From the NCBI GenBank assembly GCA_022885665.1, contig JAGQDJ010000007.1:124001-188000 (forward strand): DNA of 64,000 nucleotides, read 5' to 3'. The notes beneath the pieces were generated by a model. It did not search any database, was not told the DNA's origin, and saw only the letters and a program-made list of their open reading frames with translations. The DNA comes from Triops longicaudatus (taxonomy: Eukaryota > Arthropoda > Branchiopoda > Notostraca > Triopsidae). Positions 22,544-35,204 of the stretch are shown piece after piece. Made by a program: the position numbers and the translations under genes. Positions within the stretch are counted from its first letter, which is position 1. The number at the start of each line of letters is the position of its first letter.

Positions 22544-25500
22544 GCCGTTGGAAGCGTTAAGACTGGCCCAGGCGGATTTACAAGCCACGGTATTGCAGTT
22601 GGACAAATGCAAGAAATTGTATGTTGAGGAAGAAATCGTGACGCACGACGTGAGAGAAAAACACAAAGACGTTGAAGAAAAGTAAGGTTTATAGCGCTAT
22701 ACAGGAGAAGGTTTCAGTCGTTTTTATTTAAAACGTTCGCTTAATGTGCTATCGCGGTCGGTTCTAGATTGAAAAAGAAGAAAGGCAATTTCTTCCAATC
22801 CCTATCGTCACTGCAAAAATCTAGCGCGAAGGTAACATACTTTTCTTTAAAAACTAACAAATCTTTTCGTCTTTTTTTTTCTTTTAAATGAACAGTTAAT
22901 TCATTTTGTTACTACTCGTCAAAAGCGTAGGAAGCTATAGAATGTCTTTTTTTTAATCGTTTTCTTAAATACGAGAAATCAGCAAAGTTCGAACGCCGTT
23001 TTGCAAAAGGCTTGATTCCAAATTTATCGAGTTGGAAAAATTGGGACACATTAGAAATTGTTTCACTGTAACTTGGAAGACGTCAAAATTGAGCAATCAA
23101 TTCTAATATTCCGCCGTAGACAGAAAACGGTGTATGTTCTCAGCTGTTAAATAAGCAAGCACAACTTTTAGTGACTTTTAGTTACCGCCTTATTTCTGGG
23201 ACGAACTTTTTTGTATTGCACTATTGTTCAGATTTCCCGTTCGCTTCGTCTATTTGAGGAATTCTCTGAGGTCTCGTCTACCGTTTCATGGCTAGAAAGA
23301 AATTTAATTTTACAAGTAAACAGTTATACGAAAATTATCCTGAAAGCAGAATGGGACTGCATTAATTTCCCAGCAATATACACTTGTTAACAATTTATGT
23401 ATTTTTCACATTAATGTACTTTATAATTAGTTAATTAACTTGATACGATTTAGTAATTCAGTACAAGAAAATTGCGTTGCATTCCGTAAATTAACAAAAA
23501 ATGTTCTGTATTCTTTTGCTCATTTAAGGTTCTAAACGCGAAAAAATCGTTAACGCTACAAATAAAGTACGACCGCTTACATCTTCATTTGATGTACATC
23601 CAGCGTTGCCTAATCTTGTATTTAATTATTGGAATGAATTTTTGAATTGGAATTATTGGAATGACATGAAATGATGCCCTTCAGTTTGACGTGCTTAGCG
23701 TAGCATTTAAGCAAAGAAGTAATTACTATGGGGAATGTTAGCCAGTATAGAATGCCTTTCCTGGCTAATGGGGCTTGTGTCTTTATTAGCCTTTTTCCCC
23801 AATTCGACAACTGACTGCAGGTTTTGTTTTCAGACTGTTGTTTTTAGCTTGTTACAAACACCTTGCCAAGTAGCTGAACGAATTTTAAACTGTATTCAGT
23901 TTGCTTTATTTCAAAATACTCCTCCAGCAACGTCCATCTAAAATAACATCTTTCTTTAGTTGGGAAGTCGACGGAATTTGTGCGAAGAGCGATCGACGAC
24001 TGCACGTAATGATTACTTACTCCAGTTGGCCGCATCGAACGCGCACCAAGAGCGTTATTTTCAAGTGGATTTACCCGACGCCATGAAGGTACTTACAATC
24101 TACACTTCTAAAAAATTTCTTACTCAGCTGTGTAAGATGCTTAAGGGAACTCTTTTAAATTAAGCTTATCTTACTTCCTAGGGATTGGACGGTGAGTTGC
24201 ACGAACGACTCGCCGATTTTTTCAGTCTGTTGGGACGCACGGAATTATTAACTTGCCAAGCTGCTTTAACATCCTACACTCGCCTCAAGGACCAAGCTCA
24301 AACCGTAAAACCCTCGGAAATATTTTATGCTGAAAACTCTCGTTTTTGCATGAAACGCTAAAGCATCTTTCGTTCATACTACAGATTACTCGTGAATACG
24401 ATAACGCGTGTTATGCGGCGTGCTTTCCAGTCTTGCAAAACCACATTACTTACACGTTTACGCCCTGTCCGGGCGATGAAACAACCACCATTTCTGCAGA
24501 CTGTGGTGCTGCTACCAGTCTGCAGCAAAAAGCCAAGCAATTTTCGACCAGATTAGCCCAAGCAGTCAAAGAACTCAAGGAACTGTACAAGAAATTGAAT
24601 ACTTTGCAAGCTCTCAAAGAGGCTGGCAATAAAGTAAGGATTACTTGAGGCAGCGATAGCATCTTTTTTGCTTTACGATTGTACAGTACGTTATGCTGAA
24701 ATTTTCTTTTAGGTCGATCCGGGCGATCCCAATGGACCTGACTTGGAGAGTAAAATCGAAGAAGTCAAGCATAAGATTCGGAGTGCTGAGGTATTTTCCC
24801 CAAACTTTTACCTAAAGTAGTTTCCCAACATTACACTTCCCTTTTTTTCCTTTCTTTCATTTCAACAAAAAGACGGCCAAAGTTAAGGCAGAAGGGCGAC
24901 TGGAATGTATGCGCCATGGTGGAGGTAACTGAAAAAAGTCAATCTATGCTTAAATTAGATTAACGTGAATTATTTGCAGTATTAGAAAGCTAGATATTGC
25001 GGTGGGAGAAGAAAAAAATAAGAACGGATCTTAATAAGTTAAATGAAACTTAAAGTAATTAGAAATAAACTTGTCAGTAGTTTCCGTACACGAAAAATGA
25101 GATGGTGTTTGGTTGCCACCGAAAAATGTGCCTTTTGTATTGTGTTCACAATACGTAACTTCTGTATCATTTTTACGAGACGAGTTAACTTCGTTCTGCA
25201 TCTCATCATCCAATATTAACATATGGATAGTTAAGAAAATTTTCAACTTGAAGTTTATGCAAATGACTAATCGAAGAAATCCTTCTAACTAGACAGAACG
25301 ATAACCCTGCCAATTCTTCCGTTGTCCTTGATATATAAGATATGCAAACTCAGTTCTATCCTTAAAAAGTGCTCTTCTTTATTAGTGACCCAGGAACATA
25401 TTGAGCTATGTTGCACCATTGGATCAGTTTACGTTAGATTTCTACATTTCGTTTGCCCACGCTATAATATGTAGTGCAAAACACAGTAAAAGTAGCAGGG

Positions 25501-28500
25501 TTACCTCTCAATGTTGAAATTTTTTGCCTACTTTCTCGGTCTTAAGAGGATATGGGGGTACTCGCGAAGATAGGAGGGCATGTATTCACAGACTTGCCCA
25601 CCGTACCCTGGGTAGGCATTCCTAATCCACGAAAGAAAATGTTGACAAAGGGAATAAGAATATTCTAAAAGCGGGGGACTGGAGACGTTCTAACGAAGAC
25701 GAGAAGAGAACTTGCTTTCTATATCTAACACGAATCATATTAATGACTTTTTTTTTACATAAACCCCTCCAATTGCTTTTGCGCCTCTGCGTATTATGTT
25801 ATAAATTTTTTGTTATAAATCTAAGCCAGTGGTGCCCAACCTTTTTTCACCCGAGGGCCGCGCGCGACATGATATAAAATCTCGCGGGCCTGAATGTTCC
25901 GGTTTCGCCAGAATCATGCCGACGTTAAAAATGAAATTATTCAGTGATATACATGAGCGGTATAAATGTGCGGGCCGCATGAGGCACCTTCGCGGGCCGG
26001 ATATGGCCCACGGGCCGTAGGTTGGGCATCACTGATCTAAGCGATCTTCGGGCGGAAGTTTAATAGTCCGGAGTGAAGCCTTTGTTCAGAATCGTTCGAA
26101 ATGTGAAGCAGTTTTTCAAGAAACTTATCACGAATCTTTTAGTGAGTCAGGACTAGTCAGTGCTAATGTTGTTAAGCTTTAGCTAATTGATCCATCTGAA
26201 TTGATATGCGAGGATTTTCCGCTTGATTATTTTTTTAGTTTGTTCGCTCGAGTTAGGGCTTACTACGCCCCAGCAGAAAAGGTCGTAGTAAGACGTATTT
26301 AGGAAAATACAAAACTTGCAAAATTTAGTATCATTTAGGAAAGTAATATTTACACATAAGTAACAATGTAATTTAAATTTGCCCTTCATAGTAAGTCTAA
26401 CGATAAACTTTAACTTACTTTAAACTACTCGTATACAGACACAAAATAATCATAATAAGGTACTTATCTATTGTACGCCTCGTAAAATTACTTTACCTTT
26501 ATTACTTACAACTTATCAAGAAAATTATCATTAATTATATTTTTTAATGTATTAAATTTAAATTAATTTATTAACAAAATTGACTTTACTACTTACCATT
26601 AATCAGTTTTACATTAAATTACGTCAATTCAACCCGGGAGTTTTTTTGTGAAATTTTGCGTCAGTTACAGGGTGTATAATAGATAAGTACCCAAACTTAA
26701 CAAAGCACTTGACATACATAGGTATTTTGTAGTATGAAGGGTTGAACCTCTATACCATACTACTCCTATGTATGGGTTGCAAAATAAACTGTCTCCTCGT
26801 GGTGCAACCTGGGTAACGCAAAATAGTCTATACAGTGTTTGTGTTGTGCTTAAAGCAATAGATTTAAGCTAAGCGCTTTCTAAACCGTCGAACGATTTTT
26901 GAACTGCACTTGTACTCGTAGATAGGTTTGCGAACATACCCTTTTCTTTTTCTGCCCTAAGGAACCGAGAAAGCAGGCAGAAAACTTTAACGTTGGGAGG
27001 CAGCCCTGTTATCCTACCGTGTAACCATTATACTGTGGTGTAAACCGTAAGTAGGATAGGAGTTTCCAGTTACGCGGCTCTATTTACATGCTGTGATATG
27101 AAAGAAGTTTCAACCTTCGCGAATATCACATGCAAATAATTGTTGGAAAGTCCGCTTACACTTGTGGGGGTATTAACCTTATAAGAAAATGAAGCCTACT
27201 TTAATTTTTTCCTCGTATTTTTTGAACGAATTAAATATTTATGTGTTTCGTGTTGGTATAATTACACTGTCTAATCTGAATTTTTTATTCATTTGCGTAG
27301 TGAACGTGGAGGAATTTATGGTGGACGTGGACAGCTTAGGAGCATTTGATCTTGCCCGTTCTGCGTCTCAAGCATCAATTAGATCAGTAATTAACTAAAA
27401 AAGTTACATTCGTAGTGGACAGATTTTCAAAAGTGAACTATACCGTTGGTTAACATTCGTTTGTTAATTTTCGTAGGAAATGGCCAGTGATGATTCTGAC
27501 ATAAATGAAGGCACCTCAGGGGATTCGGCAGCTTCACAGACGTCGCAGCAAGATCATGAGGACGAAGAGAAAGACGAAGAAGGTAAGCGTATCTTGTTGG
27601 GGAAGCCAAACTGCTGTTAACTACAATATTTCTCTTCCTTAGACGTTGTATCACGGGTGGTCGAAATGGAAGATTCGTGGCAAGTGAACCCAGCTGAGAC
27701 AGAGTGGCCCGTCGAGTCGGAAGGAACCCAGGAGACAGAGCCGCCAACGACAGCGCAATCGGAACCAGAAACAAACCAATCGACTCAACAAATTGCAATA
27801 CAACCCCTTAATTATGATTGGTCCCAGCCTCTTCGTTGTGTTGCACTCTACACTTACGTTGTAAGTCACATGGTTTACTTACAGTCTCCGTTTGTTTTGT
27901 ACTGAAACAACTTTTCTATCTTTAATTTTGTACTTGAGCGTACTATTTTTATACCACTCTTTGAACTTAATGTGAATTAATTCTTCAATTTTTTTAGTGC
28001 TTTTTGTACAGAATGTTATTTCTGTTGTGTTTAGTGTTCTTTACTTAACTTTTATTTATTTAATTTTAATTAGTGTATTTTGTTGTCTTCTATTATCTCA
28101 TTTGTATTACCGCTATTTTTTTCTCATATTTTATGAATTTACTTCTAAAGTTTCGAGATACGCTCTCGAAGGCTTGTTTAAAGTTCTTATAAGAAAACCT
28201 TTTTTTAGGCACAAAATGCCGACGAGTTATCCATAATGGAGAACGAAGAGATCGAGCTCGTGGGTGGCGGTGAAGGCGAAGGTGACGGTTGGGTGAAAGC
28301 TCGGAATTATAAAGGTGAAGAAGGTTTCGTGCCACAGAATTACTTGGACATTCCTGACCTGCACGAAGAAGTAGCCATGCAAATGCAATTGCAGACCGAT
28401 ATAGATCCTGCTGAAGACGAAACCATGTTACACGACCAGCAAAGCCTCGGCGGCGGTGGAGTCGGAGAAGCTAGCGACTCTCCCCTGGCCAATCAACAAC

Positions 28501-30757
28501 AAGGAGATATGGGCGGTTATTCCGTGGAAAGCGAAATTTCTTTCTCCTCTGTGGATTACACGTACCAACCCGCGTACAATAATAACGAGCCTGAATTACC
28601 CTTAGAAGACCTGCGTCAGCCACCAGATTCTCTTCCCTGTAAATTTAAGAAAAAAAAGAAAAGCTGCTGACTGGGGATTTTTAATTCGCTTTTTATATGT
28701 TTTTCTCTCTTCGTTGCTTTTTTTTAGTGCATGGATATTGCTGTGCTGTTTATGATTACGATGCGGCTTGTGCGGGGGAACTTTCGTTCCGAGAAGGCGA
28801 TGTCATTCTTATTCTTAACCGTGATGGGCAACACGGAGTTGACGACGGATGGTGGGAAGGCAAACTATTTGCAACGGGTGAAGTGGGCGTCTTTCCCTCG
28901 TTGGTTGTAGAAGAATGTGGGCCAAATGGAGAACCTTTGACACCCAAAGTAAATAAAGTTGGGTTGGAGTGAGTGAAAAAAAAATGAATGGATAACCCCT
29001 ACCCACTGCAATTTAGGCTCCTCTAACCCTTAAGGAGCAAATTTAAATAATAGAAAGAAAGAGAAGGAAGCATTGGGATGGAAGAGAAGGAGAGACATTT
29101 AGAAACATTTTGATATTGTTCTCAGCTATTTGTATTGCGTTCTTTTTTTGTTTGTTTGCTCATTTTTTCTGTTAATTTAGTTTTCACTCTTGGTAAATTT
29201 TTTCTTCGTACTTCAGGAGTCACCTATTGTAGAAGAAGAGTCTGCTCCTCCGGTGTTCACGCCCCCAGAAGTACCCACGTTTTTGTTACCGCCTGAAAAA
29301 GTGATTATTACACAACCTACGCCATCCGAGCAAGAATGTCCAGTTGGAGGTATAAGTTTTGTTTTCAAGAGAGATTTCTGTTTATCGATTTATTTCATTT
29401 CTGGGCTTTACAATGGGAATTCTTGTACTTTTAGTTGTATCGTATACTTACGATCCACCTCACTTTGAGATTGAACTGTCCGGAGACCAGCAATCGTTAT
29501 ACAGGTCGCAATTTTCCGAAGGTAAATCCACGATTACGATTGGTTGCTCGCATTATTTTAGTTTTATTGTTTCCGAACCGTTGGGGGGGGGGGGCGGGAC
29601 TAATTAAGGTTTGTCTTACGGAGCTTCTTCAGTTCCACTTATTAGTTTTCTTAATTGGAAGTTGTAGCTTGGACGGTTTCCTAAGAAATTAGCACTGTAT
29701 TTCCTTGTTGAAATTGCTAATCTCAGACTTCAGACATTTCAAACCTTAAATTTCAACTTTTTTTTCAGAGCCTATGTACTTCTTGCTCCTTATGCGTAAG
29801 CAATTTTAGCTCTTGAGTTTTGTTACATTATTTGTAACAAGATTGGTACCTCGCAATTAACATTCTGAAACTATCTATTGCTTGTTTAGCAACTTATACT
29901 GAAATTTATCACAAACTATTTGTGTTGTAATCTCTTGTTTCTTCCGATTCCTTTTTTTTTCGACTTTACGTGTGAAGTTGGCAATCCGGAAGTAATTATT
30001 ACGACAGCCGAGGACGAGGTAAGTTTTTTTTTTACCGAAGTACTGACATGTCGTTTTTTAGCGTAATTGTGGGGCATCGGACACGCATTTTTGCTCATAT
30101 ACAAACATGTATGCAAGAACCATTTCTTGAATTTCTGCAACGTATTTCATATTGTTATCATAAACTTCTGAAAAGTAAAGGAACCCGACTGTGCTTTCAA
30201 ATGGAAGGGAAGGAGTTCCAAAAAATTATTTCGAGATATACAGATAACCAAAACAGTATCCAAACTGAAGCTTGAGTACACTTTTGGTTAATAGTAATGT
30301 TAAAACACGTTCTCAAATTATTCAAATGTTTGCTCGTTTTTGTCCCTATAATCAGAGTGTCAGATTATCGTTTTCGCGTAAATCTGCGAGCCGAAGCTTA
30401 TTGAAAAACTAAAATCATGTTTAGTTCTTACGGTTGATTTATCGTACATTGTATTGTTAGTTGCCAACGGAAGACGAAAGTTCGCCTTGCAGTGCGACTT
30501 CTATCATTGTCACTGTAGCCACTCCAGTGGTAGAGCAGTCGGAAGACATTGTCGCGGATGGTGAACCGGAAAAATTGCCTGAAAAGACGACAGAGGCTGC
30601 TGGTGGTAGTCAGGTGGTAGATGACATAGAGCCGACAGTTTCGACCTTTTCCACTGGAATAGTTTCGGGCATCGGCCACAGAAGCGACGTTCCAGAAGTG
30701 GCTGTCATCGAGCAAGAACTAAAGATGCTCGAGATGTCGAAAGAGTCTTACGCGTAA
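21098..30757 (+). CDS. nwk-like: Nervous wreck/FCHSD-like F-BAR and double-SH3 protein
   Basis: A membrane-bending adaptor. Drosophila Nervous wreck acts at synaptic endosomes and promotes WASp/Arp2/3 actin assembly. I assemble 22 exons: 21098-21130, 21192-21289, 21344-21389, 22038-22123, 22207-22351, 22545-22681, 22768-22831, 23960-24088, 24182-24304, 24385-24633, 24713-24790, 24873-24924, 27301-27386, 27477-27582, 27643-27860, 28209-28638, 28728-28948, 29217-29349, 29435-29521, 29769-29795, 29978-30018, 30461-30757 (961 aa). The F-BAR part spans exons 1-12 (for example KKKKGNFFQSLSSLQK, TTARNDYLLQLAASNAHQ, DPGDPNGPDLESKI). SH3-1 (ALYTYVAQNADELS, FVPQNYLDI) crosses exons 15-16. SH3-2 (AVYDYDAACAGELSFREGDV, VGVFPSLVVEEC) is in exon 17. 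The tail is acidic and proline-rich. The 27-nt exon (29769-29795) can be skipped in frame and is the weakest call. Confidence 0.93.
22421..22540. repeat. Long poly-T tract at a 3' splice site
   Basis: About 120 bp of almost pure T, broken by a few A, forms an extreme polypyrimidine tract. It runs directly into the acceptor (tttacag) of the F-BAR exon at 22545. The open frame across it (poly-F) is an artefact of the repeat and lies in the intron. Confidence 0.85.
25819..26042. mobile_element. Non-autonomous hAT transposon (MITE) with 8-bp TSD
   Basis: The element spans 25827-26034 (208 bp). Its terminal inverted repeats are CAGTGGTGCCCAACCT at the left and, read inward from the right, CAGTGATGCCCAACCT (one mismatch in 16). 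A perfect 8-bp target-site duplication, ATCTAAGC, lies at 25819-25826 and 26035-26042. Eight-bp TSDs with CAG..CTG ends define the hAT superfamily. The interior is GC-rich (GGGCCGC repeats) and has no transposase. It lies in the 2.4-kb intron 12 of the F-BAR gene. The clean TSD suggests a fairly recent insertion. Confidence 0.9.
26713..26774. repeat. Imperfect inverted repeat (hairpin)
   Basis: The left arm begins CATACATAGG and continues to TAGTATG. The right arm (CATACTACTCCTATGTATG) is its near-complement. The loop is about 20 bp. It lies in intron 12 of the F-BAR gene and could be the remnant of a foldback element. Confidence 0.5.
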
Positions 30758-31403
30758 ACGCATTACACGAGAGAGCAAGAAAAAAAACGTAGACACCAGA
30801 GAAAAAAACTCGTTCAAGTGCAATACCTTTTTGCTGTATTTATTTCCAAGTATTCTAGTCCCAGAGATCTCATAACTGGATGTAAAGATACTCCACAGTT
30901 TATTCAAGTTCAAGAAAGAATTTTTTTTAGCTTTTTCTTTCCATTGCCCGATTTGTTATTTTGAAGACTTTTTCAGCTGCGTTAGGAGCGTCATCTCTAC
31001 AAAGTAATAAGAGGAGTGAAAAAAAGTGCAGGTTGCCTCACGTTCATTGAGTTTTGGATATTTTGTGAACAATTTGCATATCTTTTCGATTGTAGAGTTG
31101 TTCCTTTGTTTATAGTATTCTGGCGTCTTATATAGGCCGTTTACCAATGCATTTCTTGCCAACAGAATTTGATCACATATGTGTATTAGCGAACAATAAA
31201 GGAAAATTGCACGATATGAGGGATGGACAAAAATTCTTAACAGTTGAAAAAGACAGTAAATTACAACAGGCTTGCAACGCGTCAATCAAATGATAATCAG
31301 ACCATTAGGCATATATATTACTCTTATTTTATTGTAGTTAGATAATCTCAGGCAACTGAATCCTTTACGTAGAGATGATTGTCGGTTTAACTGTTCATAA
31401 GAC
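30758..31403. other. Tail-to-tail spacer, F-BAR and neuropeptide genes
   Basis: Contains the 3' UTRs of both convergent genes. A plus-strand AATAAA lies near 31195. A minus-strand AATAAA lies at 31328-31333, about 70 nt after the neuropeptide stop. No coding exon is seen. Confidence 0.5.
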
Positions 31404-34400
31404 TCATTCCGAACGTTTCATTGTTGAAAAGTCGCCAAAACCGTTTGTAAACGTATCTCCGTGGAAACCTCGCCCTCCGTTGCCTGTGACACGCTTGTTC
31501 TCCATCATGTTGTCGTAGTAGCCAGCGAATGGATGAAACTTGAAGGAATCCGAGTTACGTTTCATCGTTGAGAAATCGCCGAAACCGCTGGTAAAAGTGT
31601 CGCCATGAAAACCTCTGCTTCCGCCTACGCCCGTTACGCGCTTAAAATTGTAAGCGGGGTGAGCTAACCAGACAATAGGTATCGGCATGTATCGGTCGTA
31701 TGTTTCACTCGTCTGAGCTTCGTCCTGAGCAGGAATGGCCTCATCGCCCATGGAAGAAGCAGAAGGGGCCGAGTCAAGCGCTTCCGCTTGCCGCTTCCAT
31801 CTGTTGATTAACTGGCCTTGGTGGTGGTTGTAATAATCCATACTTGCGTGTTGCTCCTCCTTTAGGCTTCCATGGACTTTTTAGGACAACGGCAGGCACA
31901 TAAGGTAATAAAATATAATGGTAGAGAGTAAACGTACATAATTTATGACGTAAATATCAGGTACAGCGCTCTAGTAAATGTGTATGTTCTTTGTCCCAGA
32001 AAATTTAAGACAATAGACTTTTGTAAGTTAGGGAAAGTTGAAATTGTTGCCCAAGCTTGGTAGTTCGACTCTTCGTGTACTTTGAGTACAGAAGGCACCA
32101 TACATGTTGCAAAAGAACAATGGTTGAATACCTGCGTTTCTGTGTAAAGACACATGCTTGCATGAGGACTAGACATTTACGAGCTTACTTACATACAGCT
32201 CACCAAGTCGTCATAGCTCAGATGTTACACTGATGTGCATTACTAGGAACTTAGCTCTGTAGCTTATAGTGAGTCGTATTTGCGCTCCTCTGAGAATTTA
32301 GTGAATAACGTCAAAAGACCTTCGGGACCGAGACATAAATGCACCATCGCATTTTGGTTCATGTTGTATGAACTACTAATGGAAATTTTCCTAAAAAAGA
32401 TTGGTCTCGCTTATCTGGCGTATTATTTGCTTTGAGTTGTGCTAAAAATATTCCAGCAGCATTTCAGATACATTGGGAAATTATACAGTTTTAATTTCGT
32501 TACGTTGAATGCCCTCGTAAATAAAGAATAAATACATTGTTCCCTTTACGTTTGTGAAAGATATATTTCTGCACTATTTCCCGTTTATGCTTGTGGAAAA
32601 AAGTACAACAGCGTTTTCACGTTACATCAAATTAATGTAAAGAACGAGGAGTAATATACTAGTTTAATCTCCCTTGACCATTCATTTGCTCCCACGTGAC
32701 CTACTAATCAAGTTCTCCCGTAATTTTGTACCTCGTACCCAGCATCCAAGCATAGAAATGAAAGTGCTTTGCTTAATTTGCTTTTCCAGAAGCTTTTGTC
32801 CACCTCCCTCCCATTCCTCGTTTTAGTCTTTGTGGTATTCTGCGATCTTTCGAGTCTCATATTTCTTCTACCACAACTGCAAGCAAAAGAGGAGGAGCAA
32901 ATGGCAGAAATGTAACTTTCCTCCCTGTCAACACTCGTTTTAATCCGTTTTACCTCGGGAAGTGACGAAGGCTAGGAACGTTGATGCTATTCCCTTTTGT
33001 GCCATTTCTTTCTGACAAGTCGTTGGCAGTCAATTTAGTATTTAAACAGCAAGCTTGGGAGCCATCTTGCTTTTGCTGACGCACTACCATGGCTTGTCTA
33101 TTATAACTGCACGATGTAATCCTGTGTACTATCTGCAATTAGTTGCATACGTCAACCACCTACCCACTTAGGAAAATCAACCATCTTCAAGAGCAAACTT
33201 TGCTTTGCAGGTGGGTATTTTTTTACCAAGAACTCGCCATCAAATTTAATTGGAAAAGCGCCTACACCCTATCTTGTCTTGTAAGTTTTGCCGGTACATT
33301 ACTCTCACCTGGGATGATAGAGCTTGTCAGGGATGTCGTGTTGTCTTCTATCTGAAGTTTTTGACCTCATACGTGTGGCGTTAATGAGCCACAGAGTTTT
33401 TTAGTGTATAGGGTAAAGCAACCCCATCTTATTGTGCACTAAATTATGAGAAACTGGGTACAAAACCATACTTCACCTGTATCACGCAATGGAGTACAGA
33501 AATTCCTTTTACCTTGTGCCACAGCAACGACGATAAGGAGAGCGAGAGCGAAGATCTTCCTATGGGGAAAGAGAGAAGAATACAAATGCTGCGTTAGTAA
33601 TTTTATTTAACTAGTCGCATCTCAGTTGCTACACAGTTACCTTTCCGTTTCTAACGTAGTATTTATCATGGTTGTGTTCAATTCACAAGTGCCAGTTATT
33701 CTTATACAGAAAATAGCAAAAAAGGTGGCCTGCGTAGAAGAAATGTCTAAACAAAATGCGGGACAATCATGGGCGCGTAGATTGTCATTATGCAACCGTT
33801 GAAATTAGTCCATAAAGTTGGAATTTCTCCCCGCAGTTCTGGTAATTCTTGTCTCCGCATCACAATTCAAAATCATTTATAACAACGCACGAAGAGACAG
33901 AGAGAGCAGCGAGACTCCTCCGCGGGAGTGACACCATATGTCGACTAGTTTTGCTTGCTTTATGGATGAGTTTAAATGCGGTCTTTAATCGCGGTTCACT
34001 ATGTGTCTCTTGATTCGCGTGAAAGAACACCCAACTTTGTAAAGAGGAAGGACCTGTTGAGCTTCATGTCTATAGGCTAGTCCTAGTCTCACACAAAGCC
34101 CTTGACTTCTATCCAGAATCTAAAAGACTTTCGCACAAAAGACTGTACTATTGACAGTTACACTCAACGTGCTGTTTTCGAGTGTATGAAACCCGAGATA
34201 AATAATGTATGATAAGAATGAACCTTACATCTCCAAATAGTCTACTGACTCAGTTTCGCTTTTGTTCCGTTTTGTTTCGGTTCGGTCATGCGCTATTTTT
34301 GTTTTACACACATTTTACAGTGCGAGATCATATATGTTATCTCTGTATTCACTATCTTGCTCACTGTTAGCATAAAAATTACATTTCTGCATTTGCATTT

Positions 34401-35204
34401 CTGTAAACAACGGTTAGTTAATAATACTGTTAAATGAATAATTAGCAACATTGAAGTCTACAATGTATCAATAATCAAATACAAAGGCAGATGAAGAAAA
34501 AGCAGCGTTACACACTAATTTATCATACACCAGAACTAGTAGTTTTCGATGTTCCGTTGTTCTCAAATTTTGCAAAGTTTATTAAACCAAATAACAAAGG
34601 CTGTGAAAGTCACAATCAAATCGTAATCAATTTGTCGCAATCAAAACTGCAGACAAACGAAAGACCGGATTGCAGGGTATCCCTTGTTTTCTGCAAAGCC
34701 TATATTCTATCAAAATCAGGATGCATGAAAAGAAAAATGTCACAATACGTAGCAATTTTATTCTTCAATTTTATTCGTAGCACCATAAGAAAATATCGTC
34801 GTTGTCACTCTAACTCTTGGCGGTTAGAGCTCTTTGAACGACGTTCTCTACCCTAGTTCATAGAAGTTGGCTTTATACTCCAAGCTTTCGGCATTCGTTG
34901 TTGAGAAAATCTCATGAAAGGAACCTATTTCCGCATACAAATACGAGTTAGTCGATGGCTGTTATTACGAACACATTATCACCCTTTATACTGCAAGTGA
35001 CAGCTGACGTAGACTAGATTTCTGTAAGAAACCTTTCTCAGTTCCTTTTTACTAGCAATGTCTGAATAGCTTGCAGCATTTTCGATAACATGCAGACGTT
35101 AGCTTACACTGCCTTTAGTTGTAAATTAAATACATTGACGATAATTTCTAATGAGTAAAGGACCAGATAGAGAAACGTTAGACTTACCCGGCAAGAAGGC
35201 TCAT
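31404..35204 (-). CDS. Secreted neuropeptide precursor, orcokinin/orcomyotropin-like
   Basis: The three coding exons in gene order are 35188-35204, 33513-33559 and 31404-31876 (537 nt, 178 aa, all in phase). Exons 1-2 and the start of exon 3 encode a signal peptide (MSLLAGKIFALALLIVVAVA, then QVHG), so it is a secreted protein. The rest is a prohormone with KR convertase sites. Two near-identical copies end in KR: both begin VTG, then G-rich sequence, then the core GFHGDTFT[S/N]GFGDFSTM. Between them is a 20-residue peptide beginning NSDSFKFHPF and ending MMEN before KR. An acidic spacer ending AYNFKR precedes the repeats. No Gly precedes the KR sites, so the peptides should not be amidated. 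The D-x-F-x-x-GFG-x-F pattern resembles orcokinins and crustacean orcomyotropin. That assignment is inference. The peptide-precursor call itself is strong. Confidence 0.85.

Noticed and set aside
22235..22627. 130-codon plus-strand ORF running through the poly-T tract
   Set aside because: Its middle is a poly-Phe artefact of the T run. The two ends are real F-BAR exons in compatible phase, joined by splicing 22351 to 22545.
34491..34856. 121-codon plus-strand ORF between the neuropeptide exons
   Set aside because: Lies in the large neuropeptide intron on the opposite strand. Composition is Lys/Ile/Asn-rich as expected for random AT-rich DNA, with no recognised domain.
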